DNA from: Paraphoma chrysanthemicola
Lineage: Eukaryota; Ascomycota; Dothideomycetes; Pleosporales; Phaeosphaeriaceae
Assembly: GCA_020744225.1 (NCBI GenBank)
Contig: JAGMWG010000001.1
Location: 1,550,001-1,614,000 of the forward strand
Length of the DNA: 64,000 bases
Direction of reading: 5' to 3'
Part shown: piece by piece, positions 1 through 11,989 of the stretch
Layout of the letters: each line of letters starts with the position of its first letter
Position numbering within the stretch: the stretch's first letter is position 1
The notes under the pieces: generated by a model
The model's input: the letters and a program-made list of their open reading frames with translations, nothing else
Told to the model about the DNA's origin: nothing
The model's database searches: none
Translations under genes and position numbers: made by a program

Positions 1-1
1 A

Positions 2-3000
2 CCGCCCAAGGAGTCAAGACGTGTCAGTGGACTGCTCTCTCGGGCAGAGCTTTCCACGAGCTTTGACAGGTCAGCCTTCCAGGATCTTGCAACCCAGCGT
101 CATAGTATTGGTGGCAGTTTTTCTGGAAGTTTTGGGGCCAGCCAGCGAAGTCGCCATTCGATGGGGAACGACCGAACCAGCTTTGGTGGTTTCTCACAAA
201 CCCGGCACCGAGCTTCGACGCCTGGCAGCATCACGTCCCGGATGAGTCTCGCCGCATCAATTGACGACACTCTAGAAGATGTGATGGATGAAGACACTTT
301 TGACACAATTGAAGATTATGACGAGCTTGATGATCTCTTTGCGCCTCCAGATGCCGGAGGTGATGCAGAACCAACTGACGGCCTTCACAAAGAAATGGTC
401 ATGACTGTCATTGCAGAAATCCCTGTAACACAGTATCTGAGGCCTGGTCTTTTTGCGCTGAGCGGCTCGAGCGACGGCTCTGAAGTACGTACACGGCTCA
501 TTCAAGACTACGGGAATCAGCGGCTGACCAATGTGCATAGGATCAGCCGCGACCAAAAGTCGTCACTCTCAAAGCGCCGTTCAACTCGGCAACGCTCCAT
601 GAGCGGAAATTGTACATGTACATCTCTCACCCATCGTTGGCAAGTCCATTAGAGTGTGCATTAAGCATCACTCGAAAGCGTCTCTCGCCCTCTGCGTCAG
701 CATCCCAGCCTCGCTCGACTCATGCCGCTCCCCGTTATGCTTGTGTGCCCAAATTCGTTGACACTCGACTGCTTGAGGGTACGCTGAGTCTAGTCAAGCT
801 CCATGATGGCTACATTGAACGCGTTGCGCTGCTCACGTCATCCGACCCTCATGAGCCCTGCTTGGCCTTGGTAGCAGGCTGGGGACAGCATCTGCCCCTG
901 AAACTATCTCTCGGACCGATGAAGCTATTCGACTCGTATAGTGTCTTCGAGCAAGAGCAGAGAGTAACTGCGGGCTTGAAGCGGACCATTTCTGCCGCAA
1001 TGCCGCTGCGAAACGTTCTGTCTCCTGGTCCAAGTGGGAGGCTCGAAATCATCGACGGTGACTTCCGTAGACATGGTATGGAACTCCGTATGTCACCATC
1101 AGATGAAATGGTGGCCAAGCTCTTCCGCGTGCTTTCAACAGTTCTACCAAATCACACAGGCGATTTCCTTCTCGAGGTTTGGTGGAACGTCCGTAAATTG
1201 ATATCAGGCCGCGCGGTCGGCAGCTTGTGTCTCGACTGGGAGGCTTTTGTTGCGACAATCTTCACTCTTGCTGTCCCTTTCGTGAACGAGAAAACACGAA
1301 AGGTGGACAATCGTACAAAATCCAGCCAGCGCCGAAGTTCCGGCCGTCCCCAGAGCCAAGCCCAACCGGATGAAGCGATCGATGACGAGAACTCTGGCTG
1401 GCGTCTGATGTGCGATCGAGAGATTTCGCAGCCTCAATCGAAAAGTTGGTCAACGCTGCCGTGGAATTGGGCATTGCAAATTAGTTCGGCAACTTCCACA
1501 ATGCATCCGCCGTCGCGTCGCTCTTCGGCGCATGCTACGCCCACTATAGCGCAAATGATTAGGACTAAGGAGGAGATGATTATCAGATGCATCGAAGTTG
1601 CTCGCGAATATGCGCAGTCTCCAATTGGCAAGGCTACGAATGACCACTGGAGGCGATTATCTCCATCCGAACGACAGGATTTGCGCATCTCATCACTATC
1701 GGAAATTACCGTCACTTTACATCTTTACCGCGAAGAAAGGAAACTTGATGCTTTGTGTCAACCTTTCACAAGCTCTCAGCCTCGAAACTTGGCGCCACTT
1801 TTGGCCCAAGTAGGCCACTGGCTAAAGTGGGATGCGTGGAACTGGAGACAGGGAGACTTCTTCGATCTGGACGGGGGATCTAGCAACGACTGGAGTTACG
1901 AAGACTCGACCTTCAATGCTAATGTGCGACTCCATTCGCAGCCCTGGGATGCTCCTCCTTCCGTCATGGAATGGCTTGGGACTGTGACAGGTTCCCAGCA
2001 CTACGCCCCATTTCCGACTCTTGCCATGCTCATTAGGAAGTCGAAAGCTTCCCCGCATTCCTCAATAAACATCGATGAGATCATTGCCAGTGTCACCCCG
2101 CGTACGGTTGCATTGCACAGATTCTTCCGCGATATCGACCCTGCATCGAGTCCTCGCAAAGTGGTTGAGCTGATAGAGTCTTGCGGGATCAATGGAGACA
2201 TTCTCGCCACTTTACCAGAGGCTGCGAAAGCCCCGCTCATGGAAGCCATCACAAGATGTCAAGCCAATCCCCCTACAACCTGGTCGAGCTCCCTGCTATC
2301 ACTAGTGCAGCGCGAGGATCTTGATTTGAGCTTGCTAGGCAGGGTAGATGCTGTGCATGATGCGCATAGCGCTCTTCCTGTCACAAATGCGCTACGCGAT
2401 GTACACACGATATGTCAGGCCGCAGAGCGATCTGAGCCAATACAATCATCTGCTGAAGTCGACCGCCACTACATCACGAGACTGATCTTTCGGGAAGACA
2501 GGCGCTTCATGGAGGCATACACTCTGCTCGAACCTCTGCGACAAAGCGTGGCCGAGTATAGAGCCGACAGTCGAGCAGACGAAGCGGCTATTCTAGAGGG
2601 GCAAAAGGTCCAGATGCAATGGGTCATGGTTCGCACATTTTCGCTGCCTGTCGGCAGCTCGATGATCAAATTCAGCAGTAAGAAGCCTCTTCTCACCGAG
2701 AAGTATCCTCTTTACGGATTCTCAACCTCATGTCTAATGAAGCCTATGGGCAATGTTGTGACTGCGGAACGTCAAAACTATTCCGAGGAGAAGTACTTCT
2801 GGGCCTTCTTCAATGCAGGGGTCGCAGCTGGTTTGAGTATTTCGCGCGATGCGCAAGGAATTGATACATCATGGATCATGTACAACAAACCATCTGAACT
2901 TACCAACAAGCACGCTGGACTGTTGCTCGGTCTGGGCTTGAATGGTCATTTGCGAACGATCGCAAAGTGGCTTTCTTTTAAGTACTTGACGCCGAAGCAC

Positions 3001-4833
3001 ACTATGACCTCGGTGGGGTTGCTGCTTGGCCTGTCCGCGTCATTTATGGGCACAATGGACACTTTGGTGACCCGACTACTCTCAGTACATGTCACAAGAA
3101 TGCTTCCACAAGGGGCGGCGGAGTTGAATCTCTCACCATACACTCAAACTACAGGCCTCATGGGGATAGGCTTGCTGTATTACAACACCCAGCATCGCAG
3201 AATGAGCGAAGTCATGCTCTCTGAGATCGAGCATGTTGATATCCCGGACCCATCTGAGCCTCCAGATTCTCTTCGCGACGAAGCTTATCGTTTGGCTGCA
3301 GGGTTTTCTCTTGGATTCATCAATTTGGGCAAAGGCAAAGATCTTCGAGGCTTGCATGACATGCGAATTGTCGAGCGGCTCATGACAGTGGCAGTCGCTC
3401 CGAAGAAGGTGGACATTGTTCATGTTCTGGATCAAGCTACCGCTGGAGCGGTCATAGCCATTGCGCTCATTTTCATGAAGACGCATGACCGAACAGTTGC
3501 GCGCCGAATCGATATTCCCGATACCCTGCCACAGTTCGACTATGTTCGTCCAGACATATTCCTCCTTCGAACACTAGCACGCCACATCATCATGTGGAAC
3601 GAAATCGAACCCCACGATGACTGGATCATCAGCAATCTTCCAATCGAATACCGTCAAAATTTCGACCTCAAACATATCACAAAGCTTCGCACTGAACAAA
3701 TGCCATTTTACAATATCCTGGCCGGGCTGCTGTGGAGCGTTTCACTCAAACACGCTGGTACCGGTGATACTCAGGTCCGCGATTTCCTGATCAAGTATCT
3801 CGACCAGTTCATCCGCATCGCCAAGCTACCCGCACTTCGATACGATGCCAAACTTGCACGCAACACCGTTCGTAATTGTCAAGACCTAATTGCCCTCTCT
3901 GCTGCGACTGTGATGGCAGGCACAGGCGATCTCGATGTGTTCCGACGCCTACGCGGTCTTCACGGCCGCGTTAGTCCGGACACACCTTACGGGTCACACC
4001 TCGCTGCGCACATGGCTTTCGGAACCTTGTTCATCGCAGGCGGCACGCAAACCTTCAGTCGTTCAAACAAAGCCATTGCATCTCTTATATGCGCCTTTTA
4101 TCCACTCTTCCCAATGGACGTCCAGGACTCGCGCGCCCACCTACAAGCCTTCCGCCACTTCTGGGTCCTCGCTGCCGAACCGCGCTGTCTCGTCGTCCGC
4201 GATGTTGATACTGGACGTGCCATTAGCATGCCCATTACTGTGCATCTCAAAGACGTCGACGCCAGCGGAAAGAAAACCAAGAACGTCGTAGCGCCGTGTC
4301 TCCTTCCCGAACTCAACGAGATTGAGCGTATAGAAACAACAGATATCGCATACTGGCCGACCGTGCTCGACTTTGCCAACAATAAGCTTCACCGCAGATC
4401 GTTCGAGAAAAATCAAACACTCCATGTCCGCCGTCGCACCGCACATGACATGTACGCTTCGACGTTTAGCGCTACCCTGGTTGCGCTCAATGATTCGCAA
4501 TCTTCAAAATCGGCACAGCTGCTCTTCCACTGGATCTTCACGCTCCCGTCCATCGCGCAATTCGTATCCAAGAGCGACGCCGGACTCATCTTGCCAAACG
4601 ACCCTCATTCCAAGACGCTACTGGATGCAGAAGCTACGGTCGTCGAGAGCAGACTTGTTCTGGGAAGATTGAGTCAGAGCTGGAAGGTCGAAGAGCTGAG
4701 GGAGTTGAAAGGCGTGTTTGAGTGGGCGGAGAGAGCGATGAGGTCTGATGGGAAGTTGAGATGGTTGGGGAGAGAGGTAGTGGAGGGTTTGAGAGCGGTG
4801 GTGTTGGAGAGGGGGAGGAATATGGGTGGGTGA
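2..4833 (+). CDS. APC1: Anaphase-promoting complex subunit 1 (APC1/BimE/Cut4), 5' end outside window
   Basis: This is the largest scaffold subunit of the APC/C ubiquitin ligase, which drives the metaphase-anaphase transition in the nucleus. Exons are 2..484 and 541..4833. The intron 485..540 has GTACGT at its 5' end, a CTGAC branch site and a final TAG, and it joins two reading frames in phase 0. The upstream frame stays open to the window edge, so the N-terminus is missing and 1591 residues are visible. An acidic Asp/Glu-rich stretch (about residues 85-120) is followed by the conserved body. Around residues 940-1250 lie hydrophobic Gly-rich repeats typical of proteasome/cyclosome (PC) repeats, such as AGLLLGLGLNGHL and VGLLLGLSASFMGTMD. 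The stop TGA is at 4831. Length and repeats fit fungal BimE of about 2000 residues. Identification rests on the PC-repeat context, and I am confident of it. Confidence 0.9.
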
Positions 4834-5276
4834 GTGATTTGTGTAAAGCTGCGTAGAATAGATGAATTCTCAATATCGAATGGATGTTCCAACGAGGAAA
4901 TAACTCCTACTTTTCTTTGTGGTGCGGATCGTGTCAGCAATGCTCCTCAGGGATGCCTAGAGTTTCGAGACTACGCAGCACAATGTGCCATTGTGGCGTG
5001 GATCAAGTCCAAGTAGAGGCCCAAGACCATTCTTATACCTTGTTCCTGTAATTGTTAGTTTATATATGCACTTTAACTCACGGTTAGCATATATCCTGCT
5101 GTCATGGGCGTAGTTCGACTCAGGCAATGGCTCTCTGTGAACCTCAGAGTGACACAGAGCTCGGGTGTAACCGCTTGGCACAGGCATCACACATAACACC
5201 AGAAATCGTTGAATCAACCCAACTCATCTGCCTCCATCATCCGTCCCATTGGCGCGTACATCCGGCAACTTGTATC
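4834..5276. other. Intergenic: APC1 3' flank and upstream of the ISG12-like gene
   Basis: No supportable gene. An open frame continues upstream of 5277 into this stretch, but the residues there look non-conserved, so it is treated as leader. Confidence 0.5.
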
Positions 5277-6116
5277 ATGGACTTTTGGCTTCGGAACGTT
5301 GGCTGTAACATCGCCAATGCCGGGAAGATAATCCACGATAGCTTAGATGGTTTCGGCCAAACCGCCGGCAACGCACTTGATGCCTGGGGCAAACATGTTG
5401 GCAAGGATCTAGACCCCAGCCATCCCATCCACATCGCCATGACCAAGACCGGAGAATTCTCCTTCGGCACAGCTAGACATACACTCCGGTCGTTAGATCA
5501 CTTGGGCCAGCAGACTGAGAAATCCGTCACGGAGGCATATAATCATGCCCATCATCATGTTGCGCAAGTCGATTGGGACGCGCTTGCGCATGAAGTAAGA
5601 CGACAGATCGAAAGCAGTGCCAAAGGACTTGGAATAGCCGTCGCGGATGCTGCTACGCACGTCTTTCGTATCGCCGAGTCTGATCTCCCAGACGCAATTA
5701 AGCACTGGATCGCCGAACACGCTGGCCAAACTGCATTCATCCTCGTTGCAGGAGTAGTCTTCTTTGCGCCGTTCTTGATCAGAGTTCCTGTGTTGGTGAG
5801 CTTGGGATTTGCAGCCAGTGGTGTTGCTGCAGGTACGTGGCACCCTGTGGACATCAGTGAAGCCAGAAAATTAGAAAACATAAGCTAACATATAGCTTCC
5901 ATAGGGTCTGCTGCGGCGGCTATTCAGTCCATGATTGGTCCGGTAATGGCTGGAAGTATTTTCTCGCTGTTGCAGAGTGCAGGGGCTGGCGGAGCGGGAT
6001 TGGCAGTGGTGAACCAGGCGGTGTCTACAACGGCTGGTGTTGGAGCGGGGGTAGTTGCTGCGACTTGTGCTAAACAAAACTTTGGCCTTTCATCTGGGGC
6101 TAAGTCTCATTTGTGA
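5277..6116 (+). CDS. ISG12/IFI6-like (FAM14) small membrane protein
   Basis: Exons are 5277..5832 and 5905..6116, giving 255 residues. The intron has GTACGT at its start and CATAG at its end and splits a Gly codon. The C-terminal 100 residues are hydrophobic, Gly/Ala-rich and membrane-embedded in appearance, with the family core GVAAGSAAAAIQS and later LLQSAGAGGAGLAVVNQ. This is the pattern of interferon-inducible ISG12/FAM14 proteins. The N-terminal half is soluble, amphipathic and helical in character, with a His cluster near AYNHAHHHV, and I recognise no domain there. In animals the family acts at mitochondrial or nuclear membranes in apoptosis; the role of the fungal members is not known to me. 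The ATG at 5277 was preferred over an upstream one because MDFWLRN begins the conserved-looking part. Confidence 0.8.
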
Positions 6117-6467
6117 TACCGTGTTATCCTGGTGGGATCTCAAGAGATAGTAATGGGGGCATTAGAACATTCAGACGACCCTGGATCTCATTGCGAGTGC
6201 GGGTATTTGGACTTCACAGTCCAGCGTGTAGGTCGTTATTAACGTCAGGTAGCTGACTAGACCCAATCTAAGCAGCTATCGTACCGAGCGTTCAAGGGAC
6301 TTAGACTCAATTACACACCTACTGGATTCTACAAATACAACGTGAACGTGTAGTCGTCTTGCGTGGTAGCTGTCATCATCACTCTGTCTATTCCGGTACT
6401 TCGATTTAAATGGTCAAGTCCATTACAAGCACATAAACACCTAAAATCGCAAATTCGCTCCCTCTAT
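6117..6467. other. Intergenic between convergent genes
   Basis: This is the 3' flank of the ISG12-like gene and of the FAH-family gene, which converge here. I see nothing else in it. Confidence 0.5.
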
Positions 6468-7400
6468 CTACTTCCGCTCAAAAACCATCTTATTCGCAAT
6501 CCCACCCAACCCCTCCACCTCCACACTCACAACCTCCCCATCCTTCAGAAACCTCTTCCGGAAAAAGCCAACCCCAGACGGCGTCCCCGCCATAATCACC
6601 GTACCCTTCCTCAAGGTCGTGCCTCGCGACAAATGCGCAATAATCTGCCTCACTGTCCAAATCATATCCTCCGTGCCCGTCTTCTGCACTACTTCCGCAC
6701 CAAGTCTCGTCTCGTAAACTAATTTCTGCGGATCAGGGACCAGCGCCGTAGACCATATCGCGGGCCCGATTGGCGCGAATTTGTCGAATGATTTGGCGTA
6801 GCAGAATTGCCCGCCCGAGACGTCGGGGAGCTGGAAGTTGCGGGCTGATACGTCGTTGCCGATGCAGTAGCCTAGGACGTAATCGAGTGCGGATTCTTCG
6901 GACACGTTTTTGGCGTCGCGTCCAATGATCACGCACAGTTCGCCTTCGTAGTCGAGATGGGATTGCGTGTCGGGGTGGATTGGGATGTCGTCGTGTGGGC
7001 CGGCGAGGGCGTCGGCGGGCTTGACGAAGACGACGGGGTAGGGTGGTGGTGTGAGCTATGTTGAAAGTAATGTTAGTGTGGAGATATGAGGCTCGAGAGG
7101 GTGAAGAGTGACGGACATTTGCTTCTTCGGCGTGTTTCTTGTAGTTGAGACCGATGCAGAGGATGATGGGTGTTGATTCTAGCGGACAGAGCAACTGGTG
7201 ATGACATTAGTTTTGAGCCATGTAGTGAGATGTGTTGAATATACTTTGGAAACCGAGTGTGTGTTTTCTGTTGTTGCGAGGCTTGTGAATGGGGAACCGG
7301 ATAGTTCTTTGACGTTGTAACCCGTGCTGGTGGTTTGTAGGAGTTCGCCGTAGGATATTTTCCCGTCGTGCTCGAACCGAACTAATTGCTGGAATGCCAT
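6468..7400 (-). CDS. Fumarylacetoacetate hydrolase (FAH) family protein
   Basis: Exons on the minus strand are 7400..7245, 7194..7117 and 7055..6468, giving 273 residues. Introns are 50 and 61 nt, both phase 0 (GTATAT...CCAG and GTCCGT...ATAG). The FAH catalytic fold is clear. Acidic metal ligands sit at Glu115 and Glu117 (DYEGEL) and Asp146 (GNDVSARN), with the spacing of FAHD1-type enzymes. The family motifs ILCIGLNYKKHAEE and MAGTPSGVG follow in order. Members hydrolyse or decarboxylate beta-diketo acids from aromatic ring cleavage (fumarylpyruvate hydrolase, HpcE, acylpyruvase). The gene is divergent from a ring-cleavage-type dioxygenase 363 bp away, which supports a catabolic role. The exact substrate is not deducible. 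A mitochondrial FAHD1-like oxaloacetate decarboxylase is less likely because no targeting sequence is visible. Confidence 0.88.
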
Positions 7401-7763
7401 CGTTTCGAAAGGAACTCAAAGTTTAGCAATACTGATGGAACTATCTCTCTGCTGCATGGAAAGTACCAACAGTTGGACTGATCTTCAAACTTCTTCAGAC
7501 AAAGTCTTGGTCAAACATACTTGCTGACAGAGCTCTTTAGAACCGATTTCCGTTTTGGGACACGGTCCTAGACGGACGCCGTCACCCGCCGGGCCCACCA
7601 ACATTGAATGCTCGGACTTTCGGACTACGTTGATCTCAAATCAAATACCCAGTGAAGCAGTGCAACTTTATGTCAAGATGACAAATTTACTGCGCATAAT
7701 CCATACTTATCAGTACTTATTCCAGCTATTCTTGCTGTGCTTGCAGGATCAACTAAGCTCAAT
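7401..7763. promoter_or_regulatory. Divergent promoter between FAH-family gene and extradiol-type dioxygenase
   Basis: A 363-bp gap separates two divergent start codons. It contains CGGACGCCG at 7573-7581, a CGG-N3-CCG inverted triplet pair of the kind bound by Zn2Cys6 dimers. A Zn2Cys6 regulator gene lies 1.6 kb downstream. Co-regulation of the pair is inferred from geometry only. Confidence 0.5.
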
Positions 7764-8901
7764 ATGACAGCACAAAAGCAAATCAATGTCGTCCGACTAT
7801 CTCATGTCACTTACGAGCATCCCGACCTGCAATTAGCTGCATCATTCCTGGATGATTTTGGTCTATCTGCGGTCCAGCGGGACGACTCCAAGATCTACTA
7901 CGCAGGCTATGGACAGGATCCATACTGCTACGTAGCCATACAGTCCAAGGAGAAAAAGCGCAAATTCCTGGGTGGCACTTTCGTGGTAGCCTCGCGTGCG
8001 GACTTGCTGGCCGCAGCCTCGCACCCGAATGCGACACCGATTGTGAATGAGTCGGGACCAGGTAAGGGCGAGAAGGTGTCAATAACCGATCCAAATGGTC
8101 AACTCGTAAATTTCATTTTCGGACAGGAGGTCAAGACACCTGCTCCGACGCTCGAGATCACACGCGAAACAAATACAGAAACACCGCAGCCCAATTTCGC
8201 CTACCAGAAGGCTCGACAGGGTGAATTTCGGCGGTTCAAGGCTGGTCCTAGCCCAGTGCACAAGCTTGGGCATTATGGATATAACGTCCCAGCCGAACGT
8301 TTCGAAGAGGCCTTTAAGTTCTATACCAATTTGATGAATCTCAAGCCAACGGATTCCGTTTACGATCCAAACACCAATATTGACAAGACTGTCTTCATGC
8401 ACATAGATCTGGAGGATACGTTTAGCGATCATCATGTACGTAGACAGGGAGGATTTTCCCTGGACGAGATACTGATACAGTGCAGAGCTTCTTCCTAAAC
8501 TGTGCACCCAAGCCAACGGCTCATGTCCACCACGCCAGCTTCGAAGTAAACGATTTTGACACACAGTCTCTTGGACATACTTGGTTGCAGAAGAAAGGCT
8601 GGGTGAACTGCTGGGGAATCGGTCGACACGTGCTTGGTAGTCAAATCTTTGACTATTGGTAAGACAAGTGCGTCGTGGCAAAGAAGACTCCAATGTTGAC
8701 AGTCATTGTAGGTTCGACGCCTCCGGAAATATCCTAGAACATTATTGCGATGGCGACCTTGTCAACAATCAAACACCGTGGGCGCGGAGTGCAGAGGCAC
8801 CGGATTCTCTGTATATCTGGGGTCCGAATATACCGTTGGGGTTCGTTACAGGCCAGGTCGGTGATGCGGGTAAGGACTTTGTACCACCAGCTCCAGCATG
8901 A
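7764..8901 (+). CDS. Extradiol (catechol 2,3-type) dioxygenase / glyoxalase-fold protein
   Basis: Exons are 7764..8435, 8486..8658 and 8712..8901, giving 344 residues. Both introns have canonical ends (GTACGT...GCAG and GTAAGA...TAG). Two vicinal-oxygen-chelate (VOC) modules are visible. The C-terminal one carries a plausible 2-His-1-carboxylate Fe(II) site: His170 (LGHYGYN), a His in the HVHH run at 237-240 (HVHHASFEV), and Glu291 (NILEHYCDGD). The segment GRHVLGSQIFDYWFD is typical of fungal and bacterial type I extradiol dioxygenases. It would open a catechol-like ring next to the diol, giving a product suited to an FAH-family hydrolase, and that enzyme is its divergent neighbour. The substrate is unknown. 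Absolute dioxygenase activity is inferred, and a non-dioxygenase VOC enzyme remains possible. Confidence 0.85.
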
Positions 8902-9387
8902 TGGTGCCAAACGAAAGAAAAAGGCGGTGGATTGGTGGAGTCTACATCAGCCATGTTCCATGCTAGTAGATCTTGTTCAGTAATCAGACACGGTAGCATC
9001 CGGAACCTTTGCGCTTCAACGAGGTATGCGTCGCAGGAAGGTGCTCTCTGCATTTACATAGAGACTAAGATAACTCCTGTGCAAATGAACCACACCGTGA
9101 CCACTGTTGACGAAAGAGGCGAATGAGTGGTGATATTGGGCGGCGCAGCGGGAAAAATGTATGCTCTCAGGATGAATATCACAGACGCTGTGGAGAAAGT
9201 TTGACCCCGGAAGCTATCCGCGGACCCCGCGTGCCCCGCATTTGCACACGTGACATATGTGCAGCCAACCACATCCAGGCCATTCGATGGCCCTCCGACC
9301 AACCCATGCATTCCTCACCTCAACGTTCCACATGAAAAGCCCACATGCGTAGCGACGATAGTCTGGTCATGAATTAAAGTGCATGAC
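8902..9387. promoter_or_regulatory. Upstream region of the Zn2Cys6 regulator
   Basis: A 486-bp gap. It holds GC-rich sequence at 9218-9240, including CCGCGG and GTGCCCCGC (9231-9239). The same nine bases occur in the same relative orientation upstream of the FAD monooxygenase start (14317-14325, minus strand). A possible cluster operator, unproven. Confidence 0.35.
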
Positions 9388-11475
9388 ATGGAGATGACTT
9401 CTCCCACGGCTGTTTTCAGTCCTTCACATGATACCCAAGATACCCTTTCGCAATCACAGATGGCAATTGAAGCGGATCCTCACCCTCGTTTCCATACGCG
9501 GGCGTGCGAGGAGTGTCACCGCAAAAAGACTAAATGCGACATGTTACTACCGAATTGTGGACTTTGTCGTCGCATCGAGAGGCCATGTCGATACCCATTA
9601 AAACGACGGCGACCCTCAAGCACCGGTTCCAGGCAATCCAAGTCGCTACGGCTCACCGAAAATATAGCCCGAATCCTTGATATTCTCGATCGCCCCGCTA
9701 ACAGTCCTTCCACTGGGCCTCAACACGCAAGCCCCAGCGTACAAGCTTCACAAGACAGTCACACTCTTCTTCAATCAGATGCGACGCTTGATGAATCGCA
9801 TCCTCATCGAAGGGTAGCCAATGGGTACGAACTTGAGCAGGATCTGCCAACAGCCGTCCAAGATTTTCATATGTTCCAGGCAATGAATAATGCGGCTGGT
9901 CGTGCTGACACTCGCTCAACCCCATCTCAAGCAGGAACTGAATCACGACAAGACAATACATTGGGTGTTCAAGTGTCCCTTGAGATGGCAACCGATCTCA
10001 TTGAAACCTTCTTCACCCATATTCAACCATGGCTACCTTTATTGCACAAACCTCGGTTTCTTGTCCGGTGTAGGAACGACCTGCGTACGGGTGATGACGC
10101 CCTCGTCGATACGTCCAACGACATGAAACTCCTCCTGTACAGCCTCTTTGCTATGTCCGCTCGGTTCTCAACTTCGCCTTCTTTATCCGCGACGTCCCCG
10201 CTCATGCGAGGCCAGTCTTTTGCAGCATCGGCGACGAAGGTCTATTCTGCCATTCAGGAAACGGATTGTGCATCTTTTACCTATCTGCAAGGCTGTATAC
10301 TGCTTGCGTTTCACCACTACACCACAAAAATCGATCAGCAAGGGTGGATATTGACAGGTGTCTGTACGCGACTAGCATATGACCTAGGACTCTCGGACAT
10401 TGACGAAGAGGAGCCGAGCGACCCTTCTGTAGATCACTGGGTGCATTTAGAAGAACAGCGCCGCGCTTGGTGGCTTGTCTGGGAGCTGGACACATTTGGA
10501 TCCAAAGTTGGTGGACGATCTTTTGCTGTGGATCGCCATTCCTTCTCGGTCAAATTACCTGTCGCTGACGATGTCTGGTTTAGTGAGACTATGCAGCAGT
10601 CGAATCGTCTACTCACCTCGACCACCGAGTGTTGCATGTCTTTGGAAGGGTCTGAAAACCAATGTCCTCGAGCCTGGTTCTTGATTGCCAACCATTTGAG
10701 CTCGATGGTCTTGAAGGAGCTCGAAAAGAAGATTGGGCTTGGTCAAAACAGTCTGACTAGTCTCCTGAATGCTGTCAACTGTCTGCGATTATCTCTCCCT
10801 TCCCATATGGAGATGCGCACACCTGCATCCTTGCTGGAGCCTAATTCCGTCAACGATGACAATTGGAAGTCGGGAACCCAGCTTTTCATTATCTCAATGT
10901 ATGCACTGGTGGAGAGCGCCCTTGCTCCGTTACAGAGTCAAAATTTAATTCTCGGCTCGGGCCTAGAGTTGCTGGCTGAGATGTCTCGCATCCAGAGCGT
11001 CCGAGAAAACTCAATTTCGATGCTAATATCGCGCTGGCCGGTTGATTCTATGGCTATAGCCCATCCATTTTTCATATGGATGTTTCTTAGTCTACCATTA
11101 CATAATCATGATAAATTACAAGAGAGGGCATCGGAGAGTTTTCAGCTCATGATAGAGCTGATTCTCAAGCGGTTTGCGACGAAATGGGACTTAGCCACAG
11201 AAGCCCTTGGTGAGTTTTTCACTGCCCCAACCATGCACCGCATACATACTAACGTATATGAAGCTGTTTCACGGATTGTTAATCTTCCTAGGTCGGATGC
11301 TACTATTCCGACAGCCCTCAAGAAACGTTTTGCTTGGTTCTTCCCGAAGAGAAGGCCTTCCATCGTCCAACTGGACTATGGTCTCGGTTGTACCGAACAA
11401 GATGACCTCACCAACATCGACCTCCAGCTTCAATATATATACCAGCCCGAAAATTGTTCAAGCTTCGAATCATAA
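9388..11475 (+). CDS. Zn(II)2Cys6 transcription factor with fungal_trans domain
   Basis: Single exon, 695 residues, starting at the ATG at 9388. A classic binuclear zinc cluster lies near the N-terminus: Cys40, 43, 50, 57, 60 and 67 (C-x2-C-x6-C-x6-C-x2-C-x6-C, beginning RACEECHRKKTKC). A Lys/Arg-rich linker (PLKRRRPSS) follows. The middle homology region (fungal_trans) begins near FFTHIQPWLPLLHKPRF and contains GWILTGVCTRLAYDLGL and RRAWWLVWELD. It is a nuclear DNA-binding regulator. It sits between the FAH/dioxygenase pair and the FAD monooxygenase, as expected for a pathway-specific activator of an aromatic-degradation cluster. Its inducer is unknown. Confidence 0.93.
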   Translation: MEMTSPTAVFSPSHDTQDTLSQSQMAIEADPHPRFHTRACEECHRKKTKCDMLLPNCGLCRRIERPCRYPLKRRRPSSTGSRQSKSLRLTENIARILDILDRPANSPSTGPQHASPSVQASQDSHTLLQSDATLDESHPHRRVANGYELEQDLPTAVQDFHMFQAMNNAAGRADTRSTPSQAGTESRQDNTLGVQVSLEMATDLIETFFTHIQPWLPLLHKPRFLVRCRNDLRTGDDALVDTSNDMKLLLYSLFAMSARFSTSPSLSATSPLMRGQSFAASATKVYSAIQETDCASFTYLQGCILLAFHHYTTKIDQQGWILTGVCTRLAYDLGLSDIDEEEPSDPSVDHWVHLEEQRRAWWLVWELDTFGSKVGGRSFAVDRHSFSVKLPVADDVWFSETMQQSNRLLTSTTECCMSLEGSENQCPRAWFLIANHLSSMVLKELEKKIGLGQNSLTSLLNAVNCLRLSLPSHMEMRTPASLLEPNSVNDDNWKSGTQLFIISMYALVESALAPLQSQNLILGSGLELLAEMSRIQSVRENSISMLISRWPVDSMAIAHPFFIWMFLSLPLHNHDKLQERASESFQLMIELILKRFATKWDLATEALGEFFTAPTMHRIHTNVYEAVSRIVNLPRSDATIPTALKKRFAWFFPKRRPSIVQLDYGLGCTEQDDLTNIDLQLQYIYQPENCSSFES

Positions 11476-11989
11476 CCCGGCCCTTTGAACGTTGAAGTTT
11501 CTGACTGCAACCAACACAACCTGTTCAAAGCTTAAGGAAGCATGCTGCTCTCTGCCCAGGTTTTGCCAAGCACACGAATGGAAGTCTCCATCAATTGGCT
11601 TCTCAAAAAACAATGAATCGCCGAGTATATTTAACGGTCGACCACGCGAAGCTGATATGATGGTCGAGATTTATCGTACTGCATATCAAAATCTCTGGAC
11701 GGCCACTCCTGAATGCACTCGCGGTTATATCTGCAATACAACCTTTGTAACACATCGAAGGCCTGCCTCTAGGCTACAACTTCAGGGCATTTCTACTCTA
11801 ATATCAGTCGCATCTATCTGCGCTGCCCATAAAAGAAGTCGCAAAAGAAACAAATTTACTGTTCCACGGGAGCTGCAAAGGTGCAGGACAAGTCCAGTCC
11901 GTTCGAGACAAGCTTTTTCCACAGCCACCACATTCCAGACAGTTAATCAACTAATGATATCATGGCTGCACTAGACAAATCATTCTACA
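11476..11989. other. Intergenic between convergent regulator and monooxygenase
   Basis: 3' flanks of two convergent genes. A 160-codon open frame (11492..11974) has low-complexity Ser/Thr/Cys composition and no recognisable motif, and is not called. Confidence 0.5.

Noticed and set aside
8711..8720. GGTTCGA-like box B of a tRNA gene
   Set aside because: It lies at the start of the third exon of the dioxygenase gene, and no box A or cloverleaf is present.
11492..11974. 160-codon open frame between the regulator and the monooxygenase
   Set aside because: Low-complexity composition, no motif, and it lies in the 3' flanks of two convergent genes.
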